Origin: Pararhizobium capsulatum DSM 1112
GTDB lineage: Bacteria > Pseudomonadota > Alphaproteobacteria > Rhizobiales > Rhizobiaceae
NCBI RefSeq assembly: GCF_030814475.1
Contig: NZ_JAUSVF010000001.1
Coordinates: 827,001-891,000 of the forward strand
Reading direction: 5' to 3'
Length of the DNA stretch: 64,000 nucleotides
The position numbers and the translations under genes were made by a program. Below are positions 17,318 through 25,787 of the stretch, piece by piece. Under the pieces are notes generated by a model that saw only the letters and a program-made list of their open reading frames with translations, did not search any database and was not told where the DNA came from. Every line of letters starts with the position of its first letter. Position 1 is the stretch's first letter.

Positions 17318-18010
17318 ATGCCGACATTATATCATCACCCCATGTCCACCGCGTCCCGGTTCGTCCGGCTGATCCTGTCGGAGTACGGTTACCAGACCGA
17401 ACTGGCAGAGGAGCAACCCTGGGAAAAGCGCAGGGACTTCCTGACGCTCAATCCGGCCGGCACGCTGCCCGTCTATGTCGATGACAGCATGCGGGCGCTC
17501 TGTGGCGCCATGGTGATCTCCGAATATCTCGACGAGACCAATGGCGTGCTGAAGCGCGATCGCCGCCTGCTGGCGGAAGATCCGTTCCAGCGCGCGGAAA
17601 TCCGCCGTCTGGTCGAATGGTACCTGCAGAAGATGGAAGCCGATGTGACGCGCCCCCTGGTGCGCGAGCGTATCTTCAAGCTGCAGATGACGCCGGACCA
17701 GGGCGGCGGTGCGCCGGATTCAAAGGCGCTACGCACCTCGCGCGCCAATATCCGCCAGCACATGAAGTATCTCTCGTGGCTGGCCGGTTCGCGCACCTAT
17801 CTTGCCGGCGACCGGCTGTCCTATGCGGACCTCGCCGCCGCGGCCGCGATCTCGGTTCTCGACTATCTCGGCGAAATCGACTGGACGGAATCACCGATGG
17901 CCAAGGACTGGTACCAGCGGCTGAAATCGCGGCCCTCCTTCCGCCCTCTGCTGGCCGAACGCGTGCGTGGCCTGACCCCCGTTTCGCATTACGCGGACCT
18001 GGATTTTTAA
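17318..18010 (+). CDS. fzlA: glutathione S-transferase-fold protein, probable FtsZ-binding FzlA
   Basis: A 230-residue GST-fold protein starting MPTLYHHPMSTASRFVRLILSEYGYQT, with a thioredoxin-like N-terminal domain (TLNPAGTLPVYVDD, ISEYLDE) and an all-helical C-terminal domain ending RGLTPVSHYADLDF. In Alphaproteobacteria the GST-like protein FzlA binds FtsZ filaments and is required for constriction. The start, length and position next to queG fit FzlA as I recall it, but the fold alone would also fit a detoxifying GST. It lacks the obvious catalytic Ser or Cys of classical bacterial GSTs. queG begins 15 bp after the stop, so the two are probably one transcript. Confidence 0.7.
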   Translation: MPTLYHHPMSTASRFVRLILSEYGYQTELAEEQPWEKRRDFLTLNPAGTLPVYVDDSMRALCGAMVISEYLDETNGVLKRDRRLLAEDPFQRAEIRRLVEWYLQKMEADVTRPLVRERIFKLQMTPDQGGGAPDSKALRTSRANIRQHMKYLSWLAGSRTYLAGDRLSYADLAAAAAISVLDYLGEIDWTESPMAKDWYQRLKSRPSFRPLLAERVRGLTPVSHYADLDF

Positions 18011-18025
18011 GAAGGGGCGTCTTCC

Positions 18026-19186
18026 ATGCTTGGCGGCCGCCCATCGCAAGACAGGCAGGACGCCAGACGCTTGAAGCTGACGGCGTTCCTGAAGCAGGAA
18101 GCCCGCGACAAGGGCTTCGATCTCTGTCGCGTGACCTTGCCGGATTCGATCCCCGAGGCGCCGGCACGGCTGAAGCGGTTCATCGCGGACGGCCAGCACG
18201 GCACCATGGAGTGGATCGCTGAAACGGCGGAGCGGCGGGGCGATCCAAGGGTGCTCTGGAGTGAGGTGCGCTCGGTCGTCGTCTTTGCGATGAATTACGG
18301 GCCGGACCACGATCCGCGCGGCGTTCTCGCGATGCCGGATCGCGGCGCGATCTCGGTCTACGCGCAGAACCGCGATTATCACGACATCATCAAGGGCAAG
18401 CTCAAGGAAGTCGCGACGCGCTTTGCGGCGCGTGCGGGCGTGGATGTGAAGGTCTTCGTCGATACGGCGCCGGTGATGGAAAAACCGCTCGCCGAGCAGG
18501 CGGGGCTTGGCTGGCAGGGCAAGCATACCAATCTCGTCAGCCGTGAATTCGGTTCCTGGCTGTTTCTCGGCAGCATGTTCACGACGGCCGATCTGGTGAT
18601 CGACGAGCGCGAGGTGGATCACTGCGGTTCCTGCCGCGCCTGTCTTTCCGCCTGCCCGACGGATGCCTTTCCCGCACCTTACCGGATCGATGCGCGCCGC
18701 TGCATTTCCTATCTGACGATCGAGCACAAGGGGCCGATCGACCCTGACATCCGGCCAATGATCGGCAATCGCATCTATGGCTGCGACGACTGTCTTGCCG
18801 CCTGTCCCTGGAACAAGTTTGCCGCAACGGCATCGGAAATGAAGCTGAAGGCGCGCGAGGATCTGAAGGCGCCGCGGCTTGCGGATCTCATGATGCTGGA
18901 TGATGCTGCATTCCGGGCCTTGTTTTCGGGCTCGCCGGTCAAGCGGATCGGCCGGGATCGTTTCGTGCGCAATGTTTTGATCGCAGCTGGAAACTCCGGC
19001 GATCGGGAGATGGTTGCGCCCTGCCTTGCGCTGGCAGGCGATGCCTCGCCGGTGGTGCGGGGCATGGCGGTCTGGGCCCTCTCGCGGCTGATGGCCTCTG
19101 GCGAATTCCGTGAATTTGCGGCAAGACGGCAGGATGAGACCGATCCGGATGTGATCGGGGAATGGACCACTGCGGGAGTGACGTGA
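18026..19186 (+). CDS. queG: epoxyqueuosine reductase QueG
   Basis: A 386-residue cobalamin-dependent iron-sulfur enzyme that reduces epoxyqueuosine to queuosine in tRNA wobble positions. Two ferredoxin-type 4Fe-4S motifs are visible: [16 protein letters not shown] and [10 protein letters not shown]. The QueG-specific N-terminal domain includes GTMEWI and [30 protein letters not shown] is also characteristic. The C-terminal part with [15 protein letters not shown] looks like a HEAT-type tail. GAAGGGG precedes the ATG at 18026. The stop overlaps the next start as TGATG. Confidence 0.93.
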   Translation: MLGGRPSQDRQDARRLKLTAFLKQEARDKGFDLCRVTLPDSIPEAPARLKRFIADGQHGTMEWIAETAERRGDPRVLWSEVRSVVVFAMNYGPDHDPRGVLAMPDRGAISVYAQNRDYHDIIKGKLKEVATRFAARAGVDVKVFVDTAPVMEKPLAEQAGLGWQGKHTNLVSREFGSWLFLGSMFTTADLVIDEREVDHCGSCRACLSACPTDAFPAPYRIDARRCISYLTIEHKGPIDPDIRPMIGNRIYGCDDCLAACPWNKFAATASEMKLKAREDLKAPRLADLMMLDDAAFRALFSGSPVKRIGRDRFVRNVLIAAGNSGDREMVAPCLALAGDASPVVRGMAVWALSRLMASGEFREFAARRQDETDPDVIGEWTTAGVT

Positions 19187-20058
19187 TGCATGTTTTGATC
19201 CTGGGAGCCGGCTATTCCGGCAAGGCGATCGCCAAGGAACTTTTCTCCCAGGCCGCAAGCGTCACAGGCACCACCCGCTCGGCGGAAAAGCTGGTGGAGC
19301 TGGCCGGGCTCGGCATCGATGCTCTTCTTTATGACGGGCAGGATATCTCGGCGGAGCTGGCAGCGGCGATGGCGCGATCGACCCATCTCATCCAGTCCAT
19401 AGCGCCCGGGCGCGATGGTGACCCGATCACGCGTCTCGGGGTTGATCGCATGCACGAATTGATGCCCGCGCTCGAATGGGTGGGCTATCTTTCAACCGTG
19501 GGCGTTTACGGCGATCACAAGGGTGGCTGGGTCGATGAGGAGAGCCCCTGCAAGCCCGTATCGCTGCGCTCGCGCGAGCGGGTTGAGGCGGAAGCGGCCT
19601 GGACACGTTTCGGCGAAAAGGCCGGTATTCCCGTCGGCATTCTTCGGCTGGCGGGCATCTACGGGCCGGGGCGCAACACCTTCCGCAATCTTGCCGAGGG
19701 AACCGCCAAGCGCCTGATCAAGGCGGATCAGGTTTTCAACCGTATTCGGGTCGAGGATATTGCCGGCGCAACGGGGCTGCTGATAGCGCAGAAGGCGGGC
19801 GGCATCTTTAACATCACCGACAATGAACCGGCCCCGCCGCAGGACCTCGTGACGCTCGCTGCCGAGATGATGGGCGTCCAGCCGCCGCAGGAGCTTGCCT
19901 TTGAAAATGCCGAACTGACGCCGATGGCGCGCTCCTTCTATGGGGAAAACAAGCGGGTCTCCAACGGCAAGCTTCGGGCAACAGGCTACGAGATGCGCTT
20001 CGCCGACTATCGCGCTTCGCTTTCGGATCTCTGGCGGAACGACAATTGGAGGGGGTGA
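19186..20058 (+). CDS. NAD(P)-dependent epimerase/dehydratase-like protein (YeeZ type)
   Basis: A 290-residue extended-SDR protein. The nucleotide-binding motif [19 protein letters not shown] starts at residue 1, with GxGxxG spacing. Further motifs are YLSTVGVYGDHKGGWVDE and GILRLAGIYGPGRNTF. The ATG shares its A with the queG stop (TGATG), indicating translational coupling. The substrate is unknown; relatives are annotated as NAD-dependent epimerases or YeeZ. It is the last gene of the fzlA-queG group. Confidence 0.8.
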   Translation: MHVLILGAGYSGKAIAKELFSQAASVTGTTRSAEKLVELAGLGIDALLYDGQDISAELAAAMARSTHLIQSIAPGRDGDPITRLGVDRMHELMPALEWVGYLSTVGVYGDHKGGWVDEESPCKPVSLRSRERVEAEAAWTRFGEKAGIPVGILRLAGIYGPGRNTFRNLAEGTAKRLIKADQVFNRIRVEDIAGATGLLIAQKAGGIFNITDNEPAPPQDLVTLAAEMMGVQPPQELAFENAELTPMARSFYGENKRVSNGKLRATGYEMRFADYRASLSDLWRNDNWRG

Positions 20059-20436
20059 GCGTTACAATCAAAGAGAGAGGATTATAAGGCAATACATCTT
20101 TTGAAATAAGTTCTAAATACAACCATTACGGGATGTTGCGATTTTCTAGCCTGTGGATTGGTGGATTTTTGGCGATTTAAAAAAATTTAATCCGATTTTT
20201 ATCGGGTACTAGAACTATTGTTTTATGATTTAAGCTGATTTTTGTTTACGCATTGAATCTAAAAGGATTCTCCTATGCTCTTCGAAAGATTCAATTTTTT
20301 GTGTTTTTTAAAATCCTCGGAACCGCCCGAAGTCCTAACGTACGGTTAAAGGTTGAAGCACGTTTTCGCCACTTTTCGTCATGACAAACATAGGCTTCGT
20401 AAGACTTGACTAAATTTCAAGCGAAGGGGTCAATGT
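20059..20436. other. AT-rich intergenic block upstream of the rlpA-like gene
   Basis: No gene is supported. From about 20090 to 20330 the sequence is strikingly AT-rich compared with its surroundings. It contains TTGAATCT at 20253 and AGATTCAA at 20287 (8-bp inverted repeat) followed by long T runs, which could act as a terminator for the upstream gene. The rlpA promoter must lie in the right half. Confidence 0.55.
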
Positions 20437-20808
20437 TTGAACAACCGCAAATTTTCAGCCGCAGCGGCGGCATTCGTCTTTGCCTTGGGGGCATCACTTA
20501 CATCGACAACATCAGCTGAAGCCAAGAGTGCCGCATGTGGCGGCGCGTCGTGGTATGCGCTGGGTTCACGCACCGCCTCCGGCGAGCGCATGAACGCATC
20601 CAACCTCACCGCTGCCCACCGCAGCCTGAAATTCGGCACCAAGGTTCAGGTCATCAACAAGCGCAACGGCAAGAGCGTCGTCGTTCGCATCAACGATCGC
20701 GGACCCTTCATCCGCGGCCGCGTACTCGATCTCTCCAAGGGCGCAGCCTCCCAGATAGGCATGATCCGTTCTGGTACGGCCAGCATCTGTTATCAGGTTA
20801 TCGGCTAG
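20437..20808 (+). CDS. RlpA-like double-psi beta-barrel protein
   Basis: A 123-residue exported protein with a signal peptide ([29 protein letters not shown]) and one double-psi beta-barrel of the septal-ring lytic transglycosylase RlpA type. Motifs are [21 protein letters not shown] and [24 protein letters not shown], including the catalytic-type Asp in NDRGPF. It lacks the lipobox and the SPOR domain of full RlpA, so it is a minimal periplasmic form. The start codon is TTG at 20437, chosen because GAAGGGG lies upstream and no in-frame ATG exists near the signal peptide. It probably cleaves or binds glycan strands. A palindromic element begins at the base after its stop. Confidence 0.82.
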   Translation: MNNRKFSAAAAAFVFALGASLTSTTSAEAKSAACGGASWYALGSRTASGERMNASNLTAAHRSLKFGTKVQVINKRNGKSVVVRINDRGPFIRGRVLDLSKGAASQIGMIRSGTASICYQVIG

Positions 20809-20949
20809 AACCGATCGGCATTCAGTCCATGCCGGTCTGCAAATGGCGCTTTCCTGCGCTTCCGGTGCTCACGTACCGAAAGTACGCTGCGCTCCGGGTC
20901 ACAGAAAATCACCATTTTCGATCCGTCCTGAACTGAATGCCGATCGGTT
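20809..20949. repeat. 141-bp MITE-like palindromic element with 18-bp perfect terminal inverted repeats
   Basis: The ends are AACCGATCGGCATTCAGT (20809-20826) and its exact reverse complement (20932-20949). The inside is itself an imperfect palindrome centred on CGTAC/GTACG, so the whole can fold into one long hairpin. It has no coding capacity. It abuts the TAG of the rlpA-like gene. A related but decayed copy lies at 10799-10917. Confidence 0.8.
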
Positions 20950-21135
20950 CTTGAACGTACACGACTGTTGAACGTGCCAGCCCGGGAAAGGTTCCGGGAG
21001 GGATGTGAAGGCGGTTGGAGAGCGCGGCTCTCTGACTTTGGAAGGCGAATAGGACTTCAACCCGCCGCCGATATCGATGGCGGCTTGCTCTCGCGCTCCA
21101 TCATCGCTACCACGGCGGAAAATGGAGTAATGAAG

Positions 21136-22425
21136 ATGCGACTGGGTGGCAGGCTTGCCGGAGCCATTGAAGTTCTGGCCGATATCGAAGCGCGCAAACG
21201 TCCGGTGGCCGATGCCCTGAAAGATTGGGGCCTGGCGCACCGCTTTGCCGGATCGGGCGACCGCGCCGCGATCGGCAATATCGTCTATGACGCCCTGCGC
21301 ATGAAGCTTTCCCACGCCTATCTGATGAACAGCGACAGCGCCACCGCGCTCGGCCATGCTGTTCTCTTCCGCCAGTGGGGCGTGACGCCCGAGCAGCTGG
21401 CAGCGGAGCTGGAAGGCGACCGCTTTGCGCCGGAGCCGCTGACCGAAGACATGAAGGCCGCATTCGCCAGCCGCAAGCTGGAAGATGCGCCTCTCCACGT
21501 GCAGGGCGATATCCCGGAATGGCTGCAACCCTCTTTCGAGGATAATTTCGACGAGGAATGGCTGGCGGAAGCCCAGGCGCTTGCCGGCCGCCCTTCGCTC
21601 GACCTCAGGGCCAACACGCTGAAGGCGAGCCGCGAAAAGGTGCTGAAGGCGCTGGAGCGCAGCGGCGTCGAACCGACCGTGATTGCGCGCAACGGCGTGC
21701 GCGTCAAAGCCGGCGAGGGCGCCTCGCGCCTGCCAAACGTCACGGCCGAGCTCTCGTTCCAGAAGGGCTGGTTCGAGGTGCAGGACGAAGGCTCGCAGAT
21801 CGTTGCCGATCTCGTTTATCCGCAGGAAGGCGATCAGGTTCTCGATTATTGTGCCGGCGGCGGCGGCAAGACGCTCGCCATGGCGGCGGCGATGAACAAC
21901 AAGGGCCAGATCCACGCCTATGACACCGACCGCAAGCGGCTCGCCCCGATCATCGAGCGGCTGAAGCGCGCAGGCACCCGCAATGTCCAGGTGCATGACC
22001 GCTTCGAGGACCTGGCACCCTTCATGGGCCGCTTCGACAAGGTTCTGGTCGATGCGCCCTGCACCGGCACCGGCACCTGGCGGCGCCGGCCCGACATGAA
22101 ATGGCGCCTCACGCAGAAGAGCCTCGAAGAGCGCATCGGCCAGCAGCGGGAAGCGCTGATCAGCGCGGCGAATTTCGTCAAGCCGGGTGGCCAGCTCATC
22201 TATGTCACCTGTTCGATCCTGCCGGAAGAGAACGAAGCTCAGGTCTACGCTTTCTGCGAGGAAAACCCGGATTTCGAGATCATCTCGGCTGCCGACCGCT
22301 GGGCCGAGCTTTTCGGCGAGGACAAACCGCAGCCCTGGTCTGCGGACATGATGAGCGTGACGCTGACGCCGGCCGCTACCGATACGGACGGGTTTTTCTT
22401 CTGCGTGATGGAGCGGGCTTCCTGA
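21136..22425 (+). CDS. RsmB/NOP-family rRNA (cytosine-C5)-methyltransferase
   Basis: A 429-residue SAM-dependent RNA m5C methyltransferase. The SAM motif is QVLDYCAGGGGKTLAMAA. The two catalytic cysteines lie in VDAPCTGTGTWRRRPD (motif IV) and YVTCSILPEEN (motif VI). A helical N-terminal region precedes these, but no complete NusB domain is obvious, unlike E. coli RsmB. The target is probably 16S rRNA C967 or a related site; this is inference. The ATG at 21136 is chosen because GGAG lies 8 nt upstream; an ATG at 21130 is too close to that site, and earlier in-frame codons extend into non-conserved sequence. Confidence 0.88.
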   Translation: MRLGGRLAGAIEVLADIEARKRPVADALKDWGLAHRFAGSGDRAAIGNIVYDALRMKLSHAYLMNSDSATALGHAVLFRQWGVTPEQLAAELEGDRFAPEPLTEDMKAAFASRKLEDAPLHVQGDIPEWLQPSFEDNFDEEWLAEAQALAGRPSLDLRANTLKASREKVLKALERSGVEPTVIARNGVRVKAGEGASRLPNVTAELSFQKGWFEVQDEGSQIVADLVYPQEGDQVLDYCAGGGGKTLAMAAAMNNKGQIHAYDTDRKRLAPIIERLKRAGTRNVQVHDRFEDLAPFMGRFDKVLVDAPCTGTGTWRRRPDMKWRLTQKSLEERIGQQREALISAANFVKPGGQLIYVTCSILPEENEAQVYAFCEENPDFEIISAADRWAELFGEDKPQPWSADMMSVTLTPAATDTDGFFFCVMERAS

Positions 22426-22431
22426 AGCACT

Positions 22432-22571
22432 CCCACTTCTCCCCAAAGGGGGGAAGTGCCGTACGTATGTGAGACGATGAGGGGGGCTTCGCCGCAAATT
22501 CTGTGCCGGCCGGCCCCCTCATCGGCCCTACGGGCCACCTTCTCCCCGCTGGGGAGAAGAGGGAGCGGGCT
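22432..22571. repeat. RIME-like palindromic repeat pair
   Basis: Two units are present. A short hairpin, CACTTCTCCCCAAAGGGG, begins near 22432. A longer unit at 22476-22566 has inverted arms GATGAGGGGG and CCCCCTCATC plus a CTTCTCCCC/GGGGAGAAG hairpin. The longer unit is closely similar to 24221-24311 and 30432-30519. It probably also ends the upstream transcript. Confidence 0.8.
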
Positions 22572-22617
22572 TCCGTCACTTCCCCGCGCAACAGACCTCC
22601 TCCGACGCCCCTTCCAC

Positions 22618-22635
22618 ATTGAAAATATTCTAAAC
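22618..22635 (+). promoter_or_regulatory. candidate Irr (ICE-type) box upstream of the imelysin operon
   Basis: ATTGAAAAT and ATTCTAAAC lie back to back as an imperfect 18-bp palindrome. The right half matches the TTCTAAA half-site reported for the iron regulator Irr in rhizobia; the left half matches the expected GTTTAGAAT at 6 of 9 positions. It lies 150 bp before the imelysin start. The assignment rests on motif resemblance and on the iron-linked genes downstream. Confidence 0.4.
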
Positions 22636-22785
22636 TATACTCTTTGACACCAGTTTGCTTTTGGTCCATGACACCGGGGTTGTTTTAGGTGTGCCTCATC
22701 CGGGGCCGCCGGGGACTGCCCGCCGATTTCTGCGACGGGTGGTGGGGATACCGAAAGTCATTCGGAAAAGACATCAGGAGAGGTC

Positions 22786-24066
22786 ATGACCACATCATTT
22801 CTTCGCAGCGCCGTGCTGGCGCTCGTGACCGCGACATCGGCGCTGGCGATCCAGCCGGCCAATGCGGCAACCGATGCTGCCGCTGTCGTCAAGCACTATA
22901 CCGAACTTGGGCACGCCAAGTATGAGGATGCGCTGAAAACAGCCGAAGCGCTCGACAAGGCCGTCGACGCGCTGATCGCGACCCCGAGCGAGGCGACGCT
23001 CAAGGCGGCCCGCGAAGCCTGGCTTGCGGCCCGCAACCCCTATCAGGAAACTGAAGTCTACCGCTTCGGCAATCCGATTGTCGACGATTGGGAAGGCAAG
23101 GTGAATGCCTGGCCGCTGGACGAAGGCCTGATCGACTATGTCGACCCGAGCTACGGCACTGAAAGCGACGAGAACGCGCTGTTCACTGCCAATGTGATCG
23201 CCAACAAGACGATCAAGATCGATGGCAAGGATGTGGATGCCTCCAACATCACGCCGGAGTTGCTCTCCGGCACGCTTGCGGAAGCCGGCGGCGTCGATGC
23301 GAACGTCGCGACCGGCTACCATGCCATCGAGTTTCTGCTCTGGGGCCAGGACCTGAACGGCAACGGCCCGGGCGCCGGAAACCGGCCCTATACCGACTAT
23401 GACAAGGCCAATTGCACCAACGGCAATTGCGACCGCCGCGCCGCTTACCTCAAGGCTGCGAGCGAACTGCTGGTTTCCGATCTCAAGGAAATGGTTGCCA
23501 ACTGGACGCCGGATGGCGCAGCCACCAAAAATGTCGAGGGCGACGCCAAGGCCGGTCTTGCTGCGATCCTGACGGGCATGGGCTCGCTGTCCTATGGCGA
23601 ACTGGCCGGCGAGCGCATGAAGCTCGGCCTTCTGCTGCACGATCCGGAAGAGGAGCACGATTGCTTCTCCGACAACACCTACAACTCGCATCTGCATGAC
23701 GCGATCGGCATTCAGGCTGCCTATCTGGGTGAATATACCCGGACCGACGGTACCAAGATGGCTGGCCCTTCGCTCTCCGAAATCGTGGCCGCCAAGGACC
23801 CGGCGCTCGACAAGGAAATGAAGGACAAGCTGGCAGCAACCATCACCGCGATGGAAGCGATGGCAAAGCGCGGCGACACGGTCGAGAAGTACGACCAGAT
23901 GATCGCCGAGGGCAATGTCGAGGGTAACGCCACCGTCCAGGCCGCGATTGACGGGCTGATTGCCCAGGCCAAGACCGTGGAGCGCGTTATTGCCGCACTC
24001 GATCTCGGCACAATCGAGCTTGAAGGTTCCGACAGCCTGGATAATCCTAACGCTGTCTTCCAATAA
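22786..24066 (+). CDS. irpA: imelysin-family iron-regulated periplasmic protein (IrpA-like)
   Basis: A 426-residue exported protein with a signal peptide ending near ANAA (residue 28) and an imelysin (peptidase M75-like) domain. The family motif GxHxxE is present as GYHAIEFLLWG (Gly177, His179, Glu182), a proposed metal site. Conserved segments include AREAWLAARNPYQETEVYRFGN and MGSLSYGELAGERM. AGGAGAGG precedes the ATG. Imelysins are linked to iron uptake or iron responses, though biochemical roles are uncertain. It heads an operon with a di-heme cytochrome, a second imelysin and a DUF1513 protein, a set conserved in many proteobacteria. A candidate Irr box lies upstream. Confidence 0.88.
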   Translation: MTTSFLRSAVLALVTATSALAIQPANAATDAAAVVKHYTELGHAKYEDALKTAEALDKAVDALIATPSEATLKAAREAWLAARNPYQETEVYRFGNPIVDDWEGKVNAWPLDEGLIDYVDPSYGTESDENALFTANVIANKTIKIDGKDVDASNITPELLSGTLAEAGGVDANVATGYHAIEFLLWGQDLNGNGPGAGNRPYTDYDKANCTNGNCDRRAAYLKAASELLVSDLKEMVANWTPDGAATKNVEGDAKAGLAAILTGMGSLSYGELAGERMKLGLLLHDPEEEHDCFSDNTYNSHLHDAIGIQAAYLGEYTRTDGTKMAGPSLSEIVAAKDPALDKEMKDKLAATITAMEAMAKRGDTVEKYDQMIAEGNVEGNATVQAAIDGLIAQAKTVERVIAALDLGTIELEGSDSLDNPNAVFQ

Positions 24067-24113
24067 GCAGAAAAGGCGGGCGGCAGCGTTTCGTGGTCGC
24101 CCGGTTTTCGCGA

Positions 24114-25787
24114 ATGCGCATCATGCCGATTCGCCATCTCCTTCTGCCGTCCGTTGCCGCCCTCGTGCTGGCGACGGGCGGTTTTTCCGTTTTCCGGACG
24201 GAAGGTGCGGTTGGCGAGCCGATGAGGGGGATTTCTCCGCAAACTGGGGGTCAACCGGCCCCCTCATCCGGCGCTATGCGCCACCTTCTCCCCGATGGGG
24301 AGAAGAGGGAGATCGCGACCGCCACTGAACCATCCGCAGCTTTGGACAAACCACGCACGGATCTTTCCGAGAAAGATCGTGCCCGCGTTCGCGATGTTAC
24401 CCAGCCAACCACCGATTTCGCCAAAGCCGAGCCTTTCGAGGCGATGTCCGGCGGTGCCGCGACGTCGATCGCGCCGGTCAGCCGCGATATTTTCTCGCAG
24501 TTCTCCGCCAATATCAGCTTTGAGGAAGAACAGACCTTCCGTCTTGGAAACGCGCTTTTCCGCAAGCTCTGGGTTTCCTCGCCATCGTCCACGCAGGCTT
24601 CCGACGGGCTTGGCCCGCTCTACAACGCCCGTGCTTGCCAGACCTGCCATCTCCGCGACGGGCGCGGTCACCCGCCTGATGGAAATGCCGATACGACCTC
24701 GATGTTCCTGCGGCTGGCGCGCACCCCGCAAACCGCGGCCGAGCGTGCGGCGATGGCTTCCCGTGAAGTGCTGAATTTTCCCGATCCGGTTTATGGCCGG
24801 CAGCTGCAGGACAGCGCCGTGCCCGGCTTGCCGGCCGAAGGTCGCATGGTGATCTCCTATACCGAGGATCAGGTGACCCTTGCGGATGGCGAGAGCGTTT
24901 CGTTGCGCCGGCCATCCTACGGCATCGCCGATCTCGGCTACGGGCCGCTTGATCCCGGCACCACCCTATCGCCGCGGGTGACGCAGGCGATGGGCGGGCT
25001 TGGCCTGATCGAGGCTATCCATCCGCAGGATATCCTGGCGAACGCCGATCCGGACGACCGGGATGGCGACGGCATCAGCGGGCGGGCCGCAATCGTGCGC
25101 GATCCGGCGACCGGGGAAAAGATGCTCGGTCGCTTCGGCTGGAAGGCGCAGAGCGCCACCGTGCGCCAGCAGAGCGCCGATGCCTTTGCCGGCGATATCG
25201 GCATTTCCACGCCGTTTTCCAAAAGAAGCCATGGGGATTGTACCGAGCGGCAGCCCGCTTGCCTTGCCATGGCCGACGGGGTTCAGCCGCGGCTCGGCGA
25301 TACGGAAGCGCCCGATCCGGTGCTCGATCTCGTTACCTTCTATGCGGAAAACCTGGCGGTGCCGGCGCGTCGCAAGGCGAGCTTTCCCGAGACGCTTGTC
25401 GGCAAGAAAATTTTCTACGAGTCCGGCTGCATCTCCTGCCATGTGCCGAAATTCGTCACCCGCCGCGATGCCGGCAACACGGCGCATTCCTTCCAGCTGA
25501 TCTGGCCTTATTCCGACGTCCTGCTGCATGACATGGGCGATGGACTGGCCGACGGTCAGATCGTCGGGGAAGCCTCGGGGAGGGAATGGCGCACGCCTCC
25601 GCTTTGGGGTATCGGTTTGACCAGGACGGTCAGCGGTCACACATTTTTTCTGCATGACGGTCGAGCCCGGAACCTCACCGAAGCCATAATGTGGCACGGC
25701 GGCGAGGGGCAGAAAGCCCGCGACCGGTTTGCAGCCCTTGAAAAGGCCGACAGGCAGGCCCTCATCACGTTCCTGGAGTCTCTTTGA
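24114..25787 (+). CDS. di-heme c-type cytochrome (DUF1111, thiol oxidoreductase-like)
   Basis: A 557-residue exported protein of the DUF1111 di-heme family. A hydrophobic leader (HLLLPSVAALVLATGGFSVF) is followed by two CxxCH heme sites: CQTCHLRDGRG near residue 175 and CISCHVPKF near 441. RDGDGISGR and RTPPLWGIGLT are characteristic family segments. Residues 36-66 are encoded by a RIME-like repeat lying in frame between the leader and the conserved domain. Start choice is uncertain: ATG 24114, ATG 24123 and GTG 24093 all lack a clear ribosome site. It lies between two imelysin genes and probably acts in periplasmic redox chemistry of iron. Its stop overlaps the next ATG (TGATG). Confidence 0.85.
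   Translation: MRIMPIRHLLLPSVAALVLATGGFSVFRTEGAVGEPMRGISPQTGGQPAPSSGAMRHLLPDGEKREIATATEPSAALDKPRTDLSEKDRARVRDVTQPTTDFAKAEPFEAMSGGAATSIAPVSRDIFSQFSANISFEEEQTFRLGNALFRKLWVSSPSSTQASDGLGPLYNARACQTCHLRDGRGHPPDGNADTTSMFLRLARTPQTAAERAAMASREVLNFPDPVYGRQLQDSAVPGLPAEGRMVISYTEDQVTLADGESVSLRRPSYGIADLGYGPLDPGTTLSPRVTQAMGGLGLIEAIHPQDILANADPDDRDGDGISGRAAIVRDPATGEKMLGRFGWKAQSATVRQQSADAFAGDIGISTPFSKRSHGDCTERQPACLAMADGVQPRLGDTEAPDPVLDLVTFYAENLAVPARRKASFPETLVGKKIFYESGCISCHVPKFVTRRDAGNTAHSFQLIWPYSDVLLHDMGDGLADGQIVGEASGREWRTPPLWGIGLTRTVSGHTFFLHDGRARNLTEAIMWHGGEGQKARDRFAALEKADRQALITFLESL
24221..24311. repeat. RIME-like repeat inside the di-heme cytochrome gene
   Basis: The arms GATGAGGGGG (24221-24230) and CCCCCTCATC (24259-24268) plus a CTTCTCCCC/GGGGAGAAG hairpin (24285-24305) match the intergenic units at 22476-22566 and 30432-30519. 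Here the unit is translated without a stop as about 31 residues. Confidence 0.85.

Noticed and set aside
17318..18010. Catalytic detoxifying GST
   Set aside because: The N-terminus, length and queG neighbour fit FzlA better; kept as the alternative in the feature entry.
20899..22497. Open frame of 532 codons on the minus strand opposite the rRNA methyltransferase gene
   Set aside because: Shadow frame without family motifs; the plus frame has both catalytic Cys motifs.
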